From positions 248,001-312,000 of the forward strand of contig NZ_JACWFG010000013.1 in NCBI RefSeq assembly GCF_019749295.1: DNA of 64,000 bases. The letters run 5' to 3'. Both the position numbers and the translations under genes were made by a program. Below are positions 17,553 through 26,633 of this stretch, piece by piece. The notes below the pieces were generated by a model. The model searched no databases. It was not told the DNA's origin and saw only the letters and a program-made list of their open reading frames with translations. Positions within the stretch are counted from its first letter, which is position 1. Each line of letters starts with the position of its first letter. This DNA comes from Neobacillus niacini. Its GTDB lineage: Bacteria > Bacillota > Bacilli > Bacillales > Cytobacillaceae.

Positions 17553-18959
17553 TTATAATTGGATTAAGGCTTGAAGTAAAAGCTTTTCTTCTTCCTCTGT
17601 AACAGTTCTTAAGTCGATGATAAATTCATCCTTTTGAATTCGTCCGATGATGGCTGGCTTACTTTCTGTTCTCAATTTTCTTCCTACCTTTTCGGCAGTA
17701 AGAGTAAGATGTTTAAGAGAAATGACCATGGTTGGAAGCCCTACATCCGGCATCGTACCCCCTCCTACTTGACTTGTATCTGGGAATATTTTCGCCTGGA
17801 AATGTTCTGTCGCTTGTAACAAGTTTGTAACAAACTTCTTCGATCTTGCGTCTAATTCATCGAGAGTAACTAATAAATCACGGATTGTGGGAATATTTTG
17901 TACACCTTGTTCTCCTCGTGCATAATCAATTAATGTACCTTCTAGTGCCGCTAATGTCATTTTATCAACCCGGACTACTCGTGCTAATTGATGTCTTTTT
18001 AGGGTATCAATGAATTTCTTTTTACCAGCAATGATCCCAGCTTGAGGTCCGCCTAACAGTTTATCCCCACTAAAGGTTACAATATCCGCACCCATTTCAA
18101 TGACCTCTCTCACTACTGGTTCATCGCCGATTCCATGTTTTCTAAAATCAAAGAGTGCACCACTGCCTAGATCTTCATAAAAAATAACGTCTTGTGTTTG
18201 ATTGGATAGCTTTATTAAATCTTCGGTTTCCACAGATTTAGTAAATCCAATCACTTTGAAATTACTTGTATGTACTTTCATGATAATCGCCGTTTCAGGA
18301 TTAAGTGCTTTTTCATAATCATATAAATGAGTTTTATTTGTTGTACCGACTTCGACTAACTTCGCTCCACTTTCTTCCATAATTGAAGAAATACGGAACG
18401 AACCGCCGATTTCTACTAACTGACCTCTTGATACAATGACTTCTTTATTTTCTGCAAGCGCTCTTAATATCAGATATACCGCGGCAGCATTGTTATTAAC
18501 AACCATTGCTGCCTCTGCACCCGTTATTTCTTTAATGAGGGCCTCTACATGGCTGTGTCTTGAGCCGCGCTCACCTTCAATAAGTTTATATTCTAGGTTT
18601 GAGTAGTTTTGTGCTGTCTCCACAACATGCTGTATAGCATGATGACTAAGTCTAGCTCTTCCGAGATTGGTATGCAGGATAGTTCCTGTTGCATTAATAA
18701 CTCTTTCTAGGGTATAGGAATATTGTTTCTTTATATTAACTTGTACCAGTTGAAAAATTTCTTCAATAAATTGATTGGTATCTGGAGTTGCTCCAGTCCA
18801 GTCTCCTTTTAATAATAAATGCCTAATATGGTCGAGCGCTTCCTTAACCTGTTTTGTCAGCTGGGAAGCATCAAGACGATTCTCGATTAGAAGAGCTTCA
18901 AACTGTGCATGATTTTGCAATTCATGTACAGCAGGAATTGAACGTAACCATTCTTTCAC
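17553..18959 (-). CDS. selA: L-seryl-tRNA(Sec) selenium transferase SelA, 468 aa
   Basis: SelA converts seryl-tRNA(Sec) to selenocysteinyl-tRNA(Sec) using selenophosphate and pyridoxal phosphate. The N-terminal tRNA-binding part starts KEWLRSIPAVHELQN. The PLP fold shows INATGTILHTNLGRARLS near residue 86, VVNNNAAAVYLIL, FYEDLGSGALFDF, and TFSGDKLLGGPQAGII whose Lys binds PLP. Length is typical (about 460). GTG start at 18959 with AAGGAGTTTTTGTA upstream. It has no selB beside it; selD is about 1 kb away on the other strand. Insertion between sspP and cotM breaks an order conserved in B. subtilis. Confidence 0.97.
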   Translation of the reverse strand: MKEWLRSIPAVHELQNHAQFEALLIENRLDASQLTKQVKEALDHIRHLLLKGDWTGATPDTNQFIEEIFQLVQVNIKKQYSYTLERVINATGTILHTNLGRARLSHHAIQHVVETAQNYSNLEYKLIEGERGSRHSHVEALIKEITGAEAAMVVNNNAAAVYLILRALAENKEVIVSRGQLVEIGGSFRISSIMEESGAKLVEVGTTNKTHLYDYEKALNPETAIIMKVHTSNFKVIGFTKSVETEDLIKLSNQTQDVIFYEDLGSGALFDFRKHGIGDEPVVREVIEMGADIVTFSGDKLLGGPQAGIIAGKKKFIDTLKRHQLARVVRVDKMTLAALEGTLIDYARGEQGVQNIPTIRDLLVTLDELDARSKKFVTNLLQATEHFQAKIFPDTSQVGGGTMPDVGLPTMVISLKHLTLTAEKVGRKLRTESKPAIIGRIQKDEFIIDLRTVTEEEEKLLLQALIQL

Positions 18960-19055
18960 TACAAAAACTCCTTTACTATTCCTACTTTATTCCTATTATA
19001 TCATTTCACATTTTCATTCTGAATGAATAATATAAACCGAGCAAGGGGGATAGTT

Positions 19056-19448
19056 ATGAAATCTAAAAAAAATTTACAGCCAATTGATTTTGACCTTGTG
19101 GAAAAGTGGTTAGAAAACTACTGCCTTGATCCTCTTACTTCGCAGGACGATCTGACTCAATTTCGAATAGATTTATATGAAACAGATCAAGAATGGATCG
19201 TTGAGGCATTACTTAACGAGTATAACAGCTCGGATATAAAGGTTTTTATAGAGGATAATAAGCTTGTTATAACTGCTGTTAAATCTTCCACTCCCTCTAA
19301 TGAACTAAAAAAAGTCCGTACTATCCAGTTCCCCTTTCAAGTGATTAACCAAAAAGTAATGGCGCATTATATTAATGGAATTTTAGAGGTCCTTATTTCA
19401 AAGTCTGAAAAAGGCTTAGGGAAAAATTGCTATATAACACTGCCTTAA
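19056..19448 (+). CDS. cotM: CotM-like spore coat protein (Hsp20/alpha-crystallin fold), 130 aa
   Basis: The C-terminal two thirds follow the alpha-crystallin pattern: FRIDLYETDQEWIVEALL, SDIKVFIEDNKLVITA, then FPFQVINQKVMAHYINGILEVLI, with the final beta strands of small heat-shock proteins. B. subtilis CotM is an outer spore coat protein of this fold and lies next to sspP. ATG at 19056 is chosen because AAGGGGGAT lies upstream; the ATG at 19023 has no such site. Likely expressed late in the mother cell, but I could not place a promoter. Confidence 0.8.
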   Translation: MKSKKNLQPIDFDLVEKWLENYCLDPLTSQDDLTQFRIDLYETDQEWIVEALLNEYNSSDIKVFIEDNKLVITAVKSSTPSNELKKVRTIQFPFQVINQKVMAHYINGILEVLISKSEKGLGKNCYITLP

Positions 19449-19511
19449 GGTTATAGCTTATGGCATGATTTTTTTGTATACAGTTAACATAATGTGATTA
19501 TATAAAACAAA

Positions 19512-19548
19512 ACACCCTCATATCTGATTTGATATGAGGGTGTTTTTT
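19512..19548. terminator. Bidirectional terminator between cotM and the SelW-like gene
   Basis: ACACCCTCATATC / GATATGAGGGTGT, a 13-base perfect stem with loop TGATTT and a TTTTT tail. The SelW-like stop codon (19547-19549) lies at its edge. Confidence 0.9.
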
Positions 19549-19786
19549 ATTTTTCTGAAATTTTATTAATGATATCCTCAGTGTCAGGAAATACACCGGT
19601 ATCTAGCTTGGAATAGATCTTTTCCCCATTGACAGTTACTTCAAATGCTCCGCCTGAAACAGGAATTAATTCCATTTTTCCAATCTTTCGGTTAAAGTGT
19701 GTAAACAGTTCTTCCGCGAGACTCGCGGCTTTTGGTGCGTAGTTTCATTGCATGCAAAATTCAACAGTTACTTGATATATATTCAT
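19547..19786 (-). CDS. SelW-like (Rdx family) selenoprotein, 79 aa with CxxU
   Basis: From ATG at 19786 (TTGGAGGACTAACA upstream) the minus strand reads MNIYQVTVEFCMQ, then TGA at 19745-19747, then NYAPKAASLAEEL and on to a normal end at INKISEK. Rdx/SelW proteins have CxxC or CxxU exactly here, in a thioredoxin-like fold; the following PKAASLAEEL and the FEVTVNGEKIYSKL segment are typical of the family. Reading TGA as Sec gives a complete protein of normal size. A strong hairpin with an apical G is at 19714-19728. Rdx proteins are thought to be redox proteins; the partner is unknown. It lies between cotM and selD, inside the selenium gene group. Confidence 0.92.
19714..19728 (-). promoter_or_regulatory. 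Candidate bacterial SECIS element of the SelW-like gene
   Basis: Transcript hairpin CCGCG-AGUCU-CGCGG: five GC-rich pairs, five-base loop with G in second position, 23 nt after the UGA. Confidence 0.72.
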
Positions 19787-19940
19787 TGTTAGTCCTCCAA
19801 CTCATTTGTCCTAATTTCCTACATCACTATAGTAAAAATATTTTATCGTATGGAAATATTCCATGCAAATCTTTTGCTTCTACCCTAGTGTGTGCGATTT
19901 TTAGTGGAAACAGTTATACTAATTAATGGAGGTGGATCTA

Positions 19941-20993
19941 ATGAGTGAGCAAGAGAAAATTCGCCTAACCTCTTTATCAACTAAAGCTGGTTGAGGCTGT
20001 AAAATTGGTCCTGAGGACCTAGCGCAAGTTTTGCGCTTATTACCTAAGCAAGAACCTGTTCCAGAATTATTAGTGGGACATGAAACGTCAGATGATGCGG
20101 GTGTTTATCAGTTAACTGACTCTATTGCCCTTATTCAAACGGTTGATTATTTTACCCCAATCGTGGATGACCCATATATGTTTGGACAGATTACCGCTGC
20201 AAATGCATTAAGTGATGTTTATGCAATGGGTGGAGAACCGAAAACAGTATTAAATATTGTCGGTTTTCCAATAAAGAAACTTGGAGCCCAGATGCTTTCT
20301 GATATTCTCCGCGGTGCAGCAGATAAAGTAAAGGAAGCTGGAGCGCTGACCGTTGGAGGCCATTCCATTGATGACCAAGAGCCTAAATTTGGACTCTCTG
20401 TGACGGGAATTGTTCATCCTGACAAGGTTTGGAAAAATGTTGGTGCCAAGCCTGGTGATGTTTTGGTTTTAACCAAGCCGATTGGCGTTGGTATCATCAC
20501 TACTGGTATTAAGCGGAGTGTGGTAACACCTCAGCAAGAACAAATTGTCACAGAAACAATGGCTGAGTTAAATAAAACTGCTGCTGAAGTGTTAACAAAC
20601 TATCATCCTCATGCTGTAACGGATGTAACAGGATTTGGATTGTTAGGGCACAGCAGTGAGATGGCTCGGGGCAGTGATGTAAGCTTTGAAATTTCCTATT
20701 CAAAGGTTCCAATTCTTGAAGGTGCAGTAGAGTTAGCAAGAGACGGAGTGGTTCCAGGTGGTTCAAAGTCAAATCACAAATGGATACTCGAAGATGTTGA
20801 ATATGACTCCTTGCTTCCTGAAGAACAGCTAATTCTATGTGATGCAATCACTTCTGGAGGGCTGCTCGTTTCCATGAGTGAAGCAGAAGCTGTCCAATAT
20901 GTGGACAACCTACATTCAGCTGGAAAACCTCATGCAGCTATTGTTGGCAGAGTTACGGAAAAGAAAGAAAAATTAATTTATGCAAAAAGATAA
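19941..20993 (+). CDS. selD: Selenide, water dikinase SelD, itself a selenoprotein (Sec18), 350 aa
   Basis: SelD makes selenophosphate from selenide and ATP. The frame opens at ATG 19941 (GGAGGTGGATCTA upstream) and reads LTSLSTKAG, TGA at 19992-19994, then GCKIGPEDL. SelD proteins have Cys or Sec in this glycine-rich loop (CGCK or UGCK), so the TGA is Sec18. Downstream are DDAGVYQLTDSIALIQTVDYF (metal and ATP binding), ANALSDVYAMGGEP and GGHSIDDQEPKFG, all standard. An annotation starting at the next usable codon (TTG 20031) would lose the catalytic loop. A SECIS-like hairpin follows at 20007-20019. Confidence 0.97.
20007..20019 (+). promoter_or_regulatory. Candidate bacterial SECIS element of selD
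   Basis: Hairpin GGUCC-UGA-GGACC: five perfect pairs, G in second loop position, 19 nt after the UGA. Confidence 0.68.
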
Positions 20994-21022
20994 CAGCGCA
21001 GCATTTGCTACGCTGTTTTTTT
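20992..21022 (+). terminator. Terminator of selD
   Basis: AACAGCGCAGCA / TGCTACGCTGTT stem with one mismatch and a run of seven T. Confidence 0.85.
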
Positions 21023-21030
21023 CTATAGTT

Positions 21031-21174
21031 GATGTTTTACAAAACCGTACAGTTTATACAAAATAGTGTACAGTTTTTACAAAGAACCATACAGTTTATA
21101 CAAAAAAGTGTACAGTTTTTACAAAGAACCGTACACTTTATACAAAAAAGTGTACAGGTTCTACAAATTCGAAG
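21031..21174. repeat. Tandem 21-base repeats, alternating in pairs (42-base period)
   Basis: Six full units and a partial one, alternating ACAGTTTATACAAAAAAGTGT and ACAGTTTTTACAAAGAACCGT with few changes. Every second junction contains the palindrome TGTACA. A plus-strand frame through it would encode seven-residue repeats (VQFIQKS, VQFLQRT), but there is no ribosome binding site and the frame ends in unrelated sequence, so it is probably not a gene. It fills the gap between the selD and tdh terminators. Confidence 0.85.
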
Positions 21175-21205
21175 GATTAACCTTTCATATGTAAACATAA
21201 AAAAA

Positions 21206-21228
21206 GATGACCCAATAAATAGGCCATC
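21206..21228 (-). terminator. Terminator of the kbl-tdh operon
   Basis: GATGGCC / GGGTCATC stem with an eight-base loop, followed by TTTTTTT on the minus strand. Confidence 0.8.
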
Positions 21229-21239
21229 TATTAGTATAA

Positions 21240-22217
21240 TTATTGGATCCCGCTCGCGTTGGTTTTATTCATGGTTAATTTATTTGTTAGTTTACTAATC
21301 ATGTCTTGTGTCATTTTCGCTAAGTCATATTCGAACTTAAAGCCCCACTCTTCTTCTGCGGCAATCGCATCAATGGAATTTGGCCAGCTGTCAGCAATTC
21401 TTTGACGAACAGGATCAACTTGATACGTCAGCTCAAAACCAGGTATATGCTTCTTAATCTCGTTCGCAATTTCTTCTGGGTCAAAGCTCATCGCCGTTAC
21501 ATTAAACGAGTTACGGTGAATAAGCTTACATGGGTCCGCCTCCATTAAATCGATAATGGCATTAAGGGCATCAGGCATATACATCATATCCATGTAAGTC
21601 CCTTTGTCGATATAGGAAGTATATTTGCCAGTCTTGATGGCTTCATAGTATATTTCAACCGCGTAATCGGTTGTTCCCCCGCCAGGCAGTGCAACATGGG
21701 AGATTAAGCCTGGGAAACGTAGACCCCTGGTGTCGACTCCGAATTTATGATAATAATAATCGCTTAAGAGCTCGCCAGCTACCTTATTCACTCCATACAT
21801 CGTAGTGGGACGCATAATCGTGTCCTGTGGAGTGCTATCTTTTGGTGTTGAAGGGCCAAAAGCACCAATGGAACTTGGTGTAAAAAATTGCGCATTAAGT
21901 TCTCTTGCAGTTTCCAGGGCATTCATTAAACCGCCCATATTTAAATTCCAGGCTAAGACGGGTCTAGCCTCGGCTGTAGCAGACAATAATGCGGCTAAGT
22001 GCATAACGGTATCAACTTTATATTTTTTTGCAACTTCACCCATTCTTTTCAAGTCAGTTACGTCAACAACTTCGAAGGGGCCGCTCTGTGCTGCTTCACT
22101 GTCATTCTTTTTAATATCAGTAGCAATTACATTATCAGTACCATACGTTTCCCGTAACTTCATCGTAAGTTCAGAACCGATTTGACCTAATGCACCTGTT
22201 ATTAATATCCGTTTCAT
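21240..22217 (-). CDS. tdh: L-threonine 3-dehydrogenase, short-chain (epimerase-like) type, 325 aa
   Basis: The N-terminus [17 protein letters not shown] is the NAD-binding GxxGxxG of the extended SDR family; the catalytic Tyr-Lys pair is in [14 protein letters not shown], and [11 protein letters not shown] is typical of the SDR-type threonine dehydrogenases. The enzyme oxidises threonine to 2-amino-3-ketobutyrate. It lies 58 bases downstream of kbl, whose product cleaves that compound to glycine and acetyl-CoA, so the two form a threonine-degradation operon. The substrate assignment rests partly on this pairing. Confidence 0.9.
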   Translation of the reverse strand: MKRILITGALGQIGSELTMKLRETYGTDNVIATDIKKNDSEAAQSGPFEVVDVTDLKRMGEVAKKYKVDTVMHLAALLSATAEARPVLAWNLNMGGLMNALETARELNAQFFTPSSIGAFGPSTPKDSTPQDTIMRPTTMYGVNKVAGELLSDYYYHKFGVDTRGLRFPGLISHVALPGGGTTDYAVEIYYEAIKTGKYTSYIDKGTYMDMMYMPDALNAIIDLMEADPCKLIHRNSFNVTAMSFDPEEIANEIKKHIPGFELTYQVDPVRQRIADSWPNSIDAIAAEEEWGFKFEYDLAKMTQDMISKLTNKLTMNKTNASGIQ

Positions 22218-22275
22218 TCTTCTCCGTCCTCTTCACTTGTGTCATAAATTCTTGCCCACTGAAGGGTTTCTATAA

Positions 22276-23466
22276 TTAAATAATGCTCATTTCCTTACCA
22301 ACTTTTTCATATATAGCAATAGCCTGGTCAAGCATTTCTTTCGTATGTGCAGCTGTTGGCATATTGCGAACACGTCCTGTTCCTTTTGGAACGGTTGGGA
22401 ATACAATTGCCTTTGCATATACTCCTTCATCATTCAAACGTTTGCTGAATTGCTGTGTTAATGCCTCGTCTCCGATAATACATGGCGTTATTGGGGTTTC
22501 AGAGTTCCCGATATTAAAGCCTAATTCTTTTAAGCCTTTTTTTAGATAATCGCCATTCTCCCAAAGCTTCTTATTAAGCTCTGTGCTTTCCATTAAGATT
22601 TCAATGGATTTTTTGCTTGCTGCCACATCTGCTGGTGTAAGTGATGTTGAGAACAGGAATGGACGGCTGCGTACCTTTAACCAATCAATTAAATTCTTCT
22701 TCCCTGCAACATAGCCTCCTACTACTCCAATGGCTTTTGAAAGGGTCCCAATTTGGAAATCGATTCTATCAGACAAGCCGAAATGCTTAACCGTACCAGC
22801 ACCATCACCAAGGACACCTGATCCATGTGCATCATCTACATATGTAATGAGATCGAATTCTTCTGCGATTTTTACGATTTCTGGTAATAATGCAATATCG
22901 CCATCCATGGAGAAAACGCCATCGGTGATAACCATGATTTTGTTGTATTGACCAGATTCCTTTGCTGCCTTCGCCTTTGCCCGCAAGTCATCCATGTCAG
23001 AGTGGTTTACACGAATAATCTTTGCTTTTGATAAACGGCAGCCATCAATAATAGAAGCATGATTAAGTTCATCGGAAAGAATCGCATCGTTTTTATCCAT
23101 AACAGCCGAAATAGCAGCCATATTACAATTGAACCCAGATTGATAGGCAATTGCAGCTTCCGTGTGTTTAAATTCTGCTAATTTCTCCTCGAGTTCCACG
23201 TGAAGTTTTAATGTTCCATTAATGGTCCGAACGGCTCCTGCACCAACACCGTATGTCTCAATTGCCTCAGCAGCTGCTTGCTTTAAGCGTTCGTCCGTTG
23301 CTAATCCCAAATAGTTATTAGAAGATAGATTAACTAATTGCTTACCATTTATCGTAATCATTGGACCATTAGGACTCTCTAATGGATCGATGACATTATA
23401 TAGACCTTTACCTTTTAAATCTTCTAGGTTCTCGTTTAAAAATTGCTCCAAAATCGTACTGGACAT
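22276..23466 (-). CDS. kbl: Glycine C-acetyltransferase (2-amino-3-ketobutyrate CoA ligase), 396 aa
   Basis: A PLP enzyme of the alpha-oxoamine synthase family: [51 protein letters not shown], and [17 protein letters not shown] with the PLP-binding Lys. BioF-like enzymes share the fold, but pairing with tdh and the length of 396 favour Kbl. It splits 2-amino-3-ketobutyrate with CoA into glycine and acetyl-CoA. AAGGAGGAATAAAT precedes the ATG. First gene of the operon; a leader hairpin lies about 40 bases upstream. Confidence 0.93.
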   Translation of the reverse strand: MSSTILEQFLNENLEDLKGKGLYNVIDPLESPNGPMITINGKQLVNLSSNNYLGLATDERLKQAAAEAIETYGVGAGAVRTINGTLKLHVELEEKLAEFKHTEAAIAYQSGFNCNMAAISAVMDKNDAILSDELNHASIIDGCRLSKAKIIRVNHSDMDDLRAKAKAAKESGQYNKIMVITDGVFSMDGDIALLPEIVKIAEEFDLITYVDDAHGSGVLGDGAGTVKHFGLSDRIDFQIGTLSKAIGVVGGYVAGKKNLIDWLKVRSRPFLFSTSLTPADVAASKKSIEILMESTELNKKLWENGDYLKKGLKELGFNIGNSETPITPCIIGDEALTQQFSKRLNDEGVYAKAIVFPTVPKGTGRVRNMPTAAHTKEMLDQAIAIYEKVGKEMSII

Positions 23467-23503
23467 ATTTATTCCTCCTTATTGTCGCTTTTAGAAAAAC
23501 AAT

Positions 23504-23522
23504 TGTCCGTCTCAGGCGGACA
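23504..23522 (-). promoter_or_regulatory. Hairpin with U-run in the kbl leader
   Basis: UGUCCG-CCUGAGA-CGGACA followed by AUUGUUUUUC on the minus strand, 38 bases before the kbl start. It looks like a weak intrinsic terminator inside the leader and may be an attenuator, or the end of an upstream transcript. No T-box or known riboswitch motif was seen. Confidence 0.4.
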
Positions 23523-23737
23523 GTGGAAAGTTCGTTGAATACCATTGTAAAAGGGTTTCTGTACTATACTTTATCATATTTTTTTGGAAATGTTCACACC
23601 TAGAGGACATTTCTTATGAAAAATTTTCATTTTTAGGTTATCCAATTAGAAAACAGGTTATTTTTCAAAAGCCTTAAAATAGGTATAATGGTAGGCACAG
23701 TCTTAAAGGTTGTTTGATTACAGGAAGGATGTCAAAT

Positions 23738-24028
23738 GTGGAAGTTATTTCATCACTAATCTATACCGTCATTGTTGGCGGGTTGTTTATCTTTATTTTT
23801 ATGTACCTCTATGATTGGCTTTTTGGGGAAAAACACGAAAAACAAATTCGTAAAATCCATAAATATTATGCAAAGGAGAACATACAAAAAGTTGAGATGC
23901 TTGAGCATCAGCCGAAGAAATTCACTTTGTATCAAGTCAAAAGTGACAGAGAAACAAAACGTGTGAAAATAAAGCCAGGTTATAAAGTGGTTAAAATGGT
24001 ATCTAAGAAAAAAGAACCTTCCCGATGA
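23738..24028 (+). CDS. Small single-pass membrane protein of unknown function, 96 aa
   Basis: No family recognised. The N-terminus MEVISSLIYTVIVGGLFIF is a membrane segment running to about residue 24, followed by a basic cytosolic tail rich in Lys with YKVVKMVSKKKEPSR at the end. GTG at 23738 is chosen because AGGAAGG lies about 8 bases upstream; ATG at 23729 in the same frame overlaps that site. It converges on the carboxyltransferase gene and shares its terminator. Confidence 0.65.
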   Translation: MEVISSLIYTVIVGGLFIFIFMYLYDWLFGEKHEKQIRKIHKYYAKENIQKVEMLEHQPKKFTLYQVKSDRETKRVKIKPGYKVVKMVSKKKEPSR

Positions 24029-24051
24029 TAGGGTTGGTTCTTTTTTCTTAG
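24004..24051. terminator. Long bidirectional terminator
   Basis: TAAGAAAAAAGAACC / GGTTCTTTTTTCTTA, a 15-base perfect outer stem with a further inner CCC/GGG pairing. It includes the stop codons of both convergent genes. Confidence 0.85.
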
Positions 24052-25595
24052 ATACCTGTTGGCCATGAGGCGAGACGTCGTTCACTTTTTTCGCGTTTTT
24101 TGGTTAATAAGTATTCTAGTGATTGACAGAGAAATTTTCTTGTATCACTTGGGTGAATGACATCATCGATTAGGTTTTTGGCAGCTGCCTTATATGGTGA
24201 GCTGTCAAAAGACCAGTGCTCTAATAGTTGTTTTCTTACTTCCTTAGGATCCTCTGCACGTGCAAGTTCCCTTCCATAAACAACATTTATTCCAACCTCG
24301 GGTCCAGTAAAGTTGATTTCAGCTGTTGGCCAAGCTGCAACCAAATCGCCTCCCATCCCCGGACCGCACATATTCCCATAGGCAGCACCAATACTCTTTC
24401 GAATAACAACCGAAATTTTAGGTACAGTTGAAAGAGCAAGCGCCTGATTCCAAACCATTATCTTTGTCGGCATCTTCGCCTTTTCTGCTTCGCTGCTGAT
24501 CCTGAATCCAGGTGTATCATGCAGAAATATTAATGGTATATGGTAGGAATCACAGAGACAAATAAATTCAGTCGCTTTTTGACATTCCTGTGGACCCGAT
24601 GCTCCAGCATACTGGTTTGGCTGACTGGCAATAATACCAACCACATGACCATTCATATGTCCGAAAGTAGTAAGCAATGCCTTGCCGAATTTCCTTTGAT
24701 ATTCATAAGTTTGCCCATCATCCACTAACACAGAGATAATTTTCCTCATATCGTAAACACTGTTGCTTTTCTGCGGCAGGATGGATAAAACCTCGTGAAC
24801 CTGCCGGTAAGGATCATCGAGTGTTTCTCTCATCATTGGACGTTCATCTGCATTTTGCGGCATATAGGTAAGAAAGGTTTTTAACTGATTTATGCACTCT
24901 TCCTCGGTGGCACCATCATCATCGATTTGTCCTGTATATCGATGATGAACATCCACTCCGCCGAGCTCTTCAGGGGATAGAATTTGCCCATTGGCGAGTT
25001 CAAGCATCCGGGGACCAGCAATAGCCATACAAGTTCCTTGAAGCTGGGTAACGAAATCAGAAGAAACTGCTTCCCAGGTTGGACCTCCAAAGCTGTCACC
25101 TAAAATCGCAGCCATGGTTGGAACTTGCCGATGAAGGGTTAGCATTTCTCGTGGGAAAAGTTTTTCGCTAATACCATCTGAGCCCATTCCATCTGGCATT
25201 CGCAAGCCACCGCCTTCATTTAAGGCGATAATCGGCAAGCCATTCTTCACAGCAAATTCGTGAATCTTTTTTGATTTCCGAATATGAACATTTCCTTCCG
25301 TACCAGCAAATACCGTTTTATCGCCAGCTCGTATTACTGCTGGCCGGCCATTTACTTTACCTATCCCAGCAATTAGCCCATCGCCATAACTCTTATCTTC
25401 TACTCCTTTAACATCTGAAGTATTTAGCATTCCCAGCTCCATAAATGTACCAGAGTCAACTAGCTTTTCTATTCTTTCCCTAGCTGTTAAAGATCCTTTT
25501 TTATGCTGGGCTTCGATTCTTTCGGGTCCTCCTCCCAAAAGTGCTTTTTCCTTTCTTCGCTGAAGGTCATCCGTTATCTGTTTTAATACATCCAT
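24048..25595 (-). CDS. Acyl-CoA carboxyltransferase beta-type subunit (PccB-like), 515 aa
   Basis: Both halves of a biotin-dependent carboxyltransferase are present: KGSLTARERIEKLVDSGTF near residue 32 and ALNEGGGLRMPDG and GDSFGGPTW in the N-terminal half; HDTPGFRISSEAEK and GAAYGNMCGPGMGGDLVAAWP in the C-terminal half. Length is typical of PccB/YngE proteins, which move carboxyl from carboxybiotin to propionyl-, methylcrotonyl- or similar CoA. No biotin carboxylase or biotin carrier gene is adjacent, so the substrate and partner remain open. Upstream gene, 39 bases away, is a nitronate monooxygenase-like protein. Confidence 0.9.
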   Translation of the reverse strand: MDVLKQITDDLQRRKEKALLGGGPERIEAQHKKGSLTARERIEKLVDSGTFMELGMLNTSDVKGVEDKSYGDGLIAGIGKVNGRPAVIRAGDKTVFAGTEGNVHIRKSKKIHEFAVKNGLPIIALNEGGGLRMPDGMGSDGISEKLFPREMLTLHRQVPTMAAILGDSFGGPTWEAVSSDFVTQLQGTCMAIAGPRMLELANGQILSPEELGGVDVHHRYTGQIDDDGATEEECINQLKTFLTYMPQNADERPMMRETLDDPYRQVHEVLSILPQKSNSVYDMRKIISVLVDDGQTYEYQRKFGKALLTTFGHMNGHVVGIIASQPNQYAGASGPQECQKATEFICLCDSYHIPLIFLHDTPGFRISSEAEKAKMPTKIMVWNQALALSTVPKISVVIRKSIGAAYGNMCGPGMGGDLVAAWPTAEINFTGPEVGINVVYGRELARAEDPKEVRKQLLEHWSFDSSPYKAAAKNLIDDVIHPSDTRKFLCQSLEYLLTKKREKSERRLASWPTGI

Positions 25596-25634
25596 TCATT
25601 CTCTCCCTCCTAACCAGTCAGTATCATTTTTTGA

Positions 25635-26633
25635 TTATTTTACGGATAATCTACTTAATTTTGCAGAAGTTTGATTAACTTTTTTCAACGCTTCTTGATA
25701 CTGAACTTCTAGAGTATTGATGATATCCGCAGTTGACTCAATCTTATCTATTGCTCCCACCCCATGTCCAGCGGACCAAATATCACGCCAAGCTTTCGCA
25801 TCTGATTTTTTCTGGAGGCCATCAAAATCAACTTTCTCCTTCTTCACTAATTGCTCCGGATCCAGCCCTTCCTTAACAATACTTGGTATAAGCATGTTTG
25901 CCTTTACTCCAGAAAATGCATCCGTTAGGATGATATCCTCTTGTGACGACTTTACAAGCATTTCACGATAATCATCATGAGCCATACTCTCAGTTGAGAC
26001 GATAAATCTAGTTCCCATATACGCTAAATCAGCACCTGCAGCCTGTGCCGCTAAGATTCCATTACCGGTTGAGATACCTCCCGCTAGGACAATGATTCCA
26101 TCCCAGAAGGAACGGACCATATCCACGAAGGCTAGACTATTGATTTGTCCTGCGTGTCCGCCTGCGCCGCTGGCAACTAAAATTAACCCGTCAACACCTG
26201 TTTCAGCAGCCTTCCGGGCAAATTTAAGATCGCTGACATCCGAGAAGACCAATCCGCCATATTCATGGACTATTTCGACTACGTGTTTTGGACTGCCTAG
26301 AGAAGTAATGACCAATTGTGGTTTGTGTTTTTTGATTAGCTCCAGTTCATCCTGTAGACGACTATAGGTGCTATGTACAACCATATTCATGGCCCATGGT
26401 GCAATTTTTCGGTCAGGCTCAGCATTCCTAGCCTCTGCTAATTCTTCATTTAATTGACCCATCCATTGATCGAGAACCTCGATCGGTCTAGCATTTGGCG
26501 CTGGGAATGATCCAATTACACCATTTAAACAACAGCTTTTTACTAGTTCTGGCCCAGATACTAAAAACATAGGTGCTGAAATTACCGGCAGTCTCAATTG
26601 ATTCCACCAATTTTCAGGAATTGATTTTTGCAT
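25635..26633 (-). CDS. Nitronate monooxygenase-family flavoprotein, 332 aa
   Basis: The TIM-barrel FMN fold of the 2-nitropropane dioxygenase family is visible: LPVISAPMFLVSGPELV at the start, VDGLILVASGAGGHAGQ (conserved His and Gly loop), DGIIVLAGGISTGNGILAAQAAGADLAYMGTRF for phosphate binding. Such enzymes oxidise alkyl nitronates or act as enoyl reductase-like flavoproteins. It is the first gene of a two-gene unit with the carboxyltransferase, so it may act on an acyl-CoA-related compound; that is inference. Confidence 0.87.
   Translation of the reverse strand: MQKSIPENWWNQLRLPVISAPMFLVSGPELVKSCCLNGVIGSFPAPNARPIEVLDQWMGQLNEELAEARNAEPDRKIAPWAMNMVVHSTYSRLQDELELIKKHKPQLVITSLGSPKHVVEIVHEYGGLVFSDVSDLKFARKAAETGVDGLILVASGAGGHAGQINSLAFVDMVRSFWDGIIVLAGGISTGNGILAAQAAGADLAYMGTRFIVSTESMAHDDYREMLVKSSQEDIILTDAFSGVKANMLIPSIVKEGLDPEQLVKKEKVDFDGLQKKSDAKAWRDIWSAGHGVGAIDKIESTADIINTLEVQYQEALKKVNQTSAKLSRLSVK

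Noticed and set aside
21029-21298. Plus-strand frame with VQFIQKS heptad repeats
   Set aside because: The 21-base repeat makes a frame stay open by chance; there is no ribosome binding site, and the frame runs through the tdh terminator into the tdh gene.
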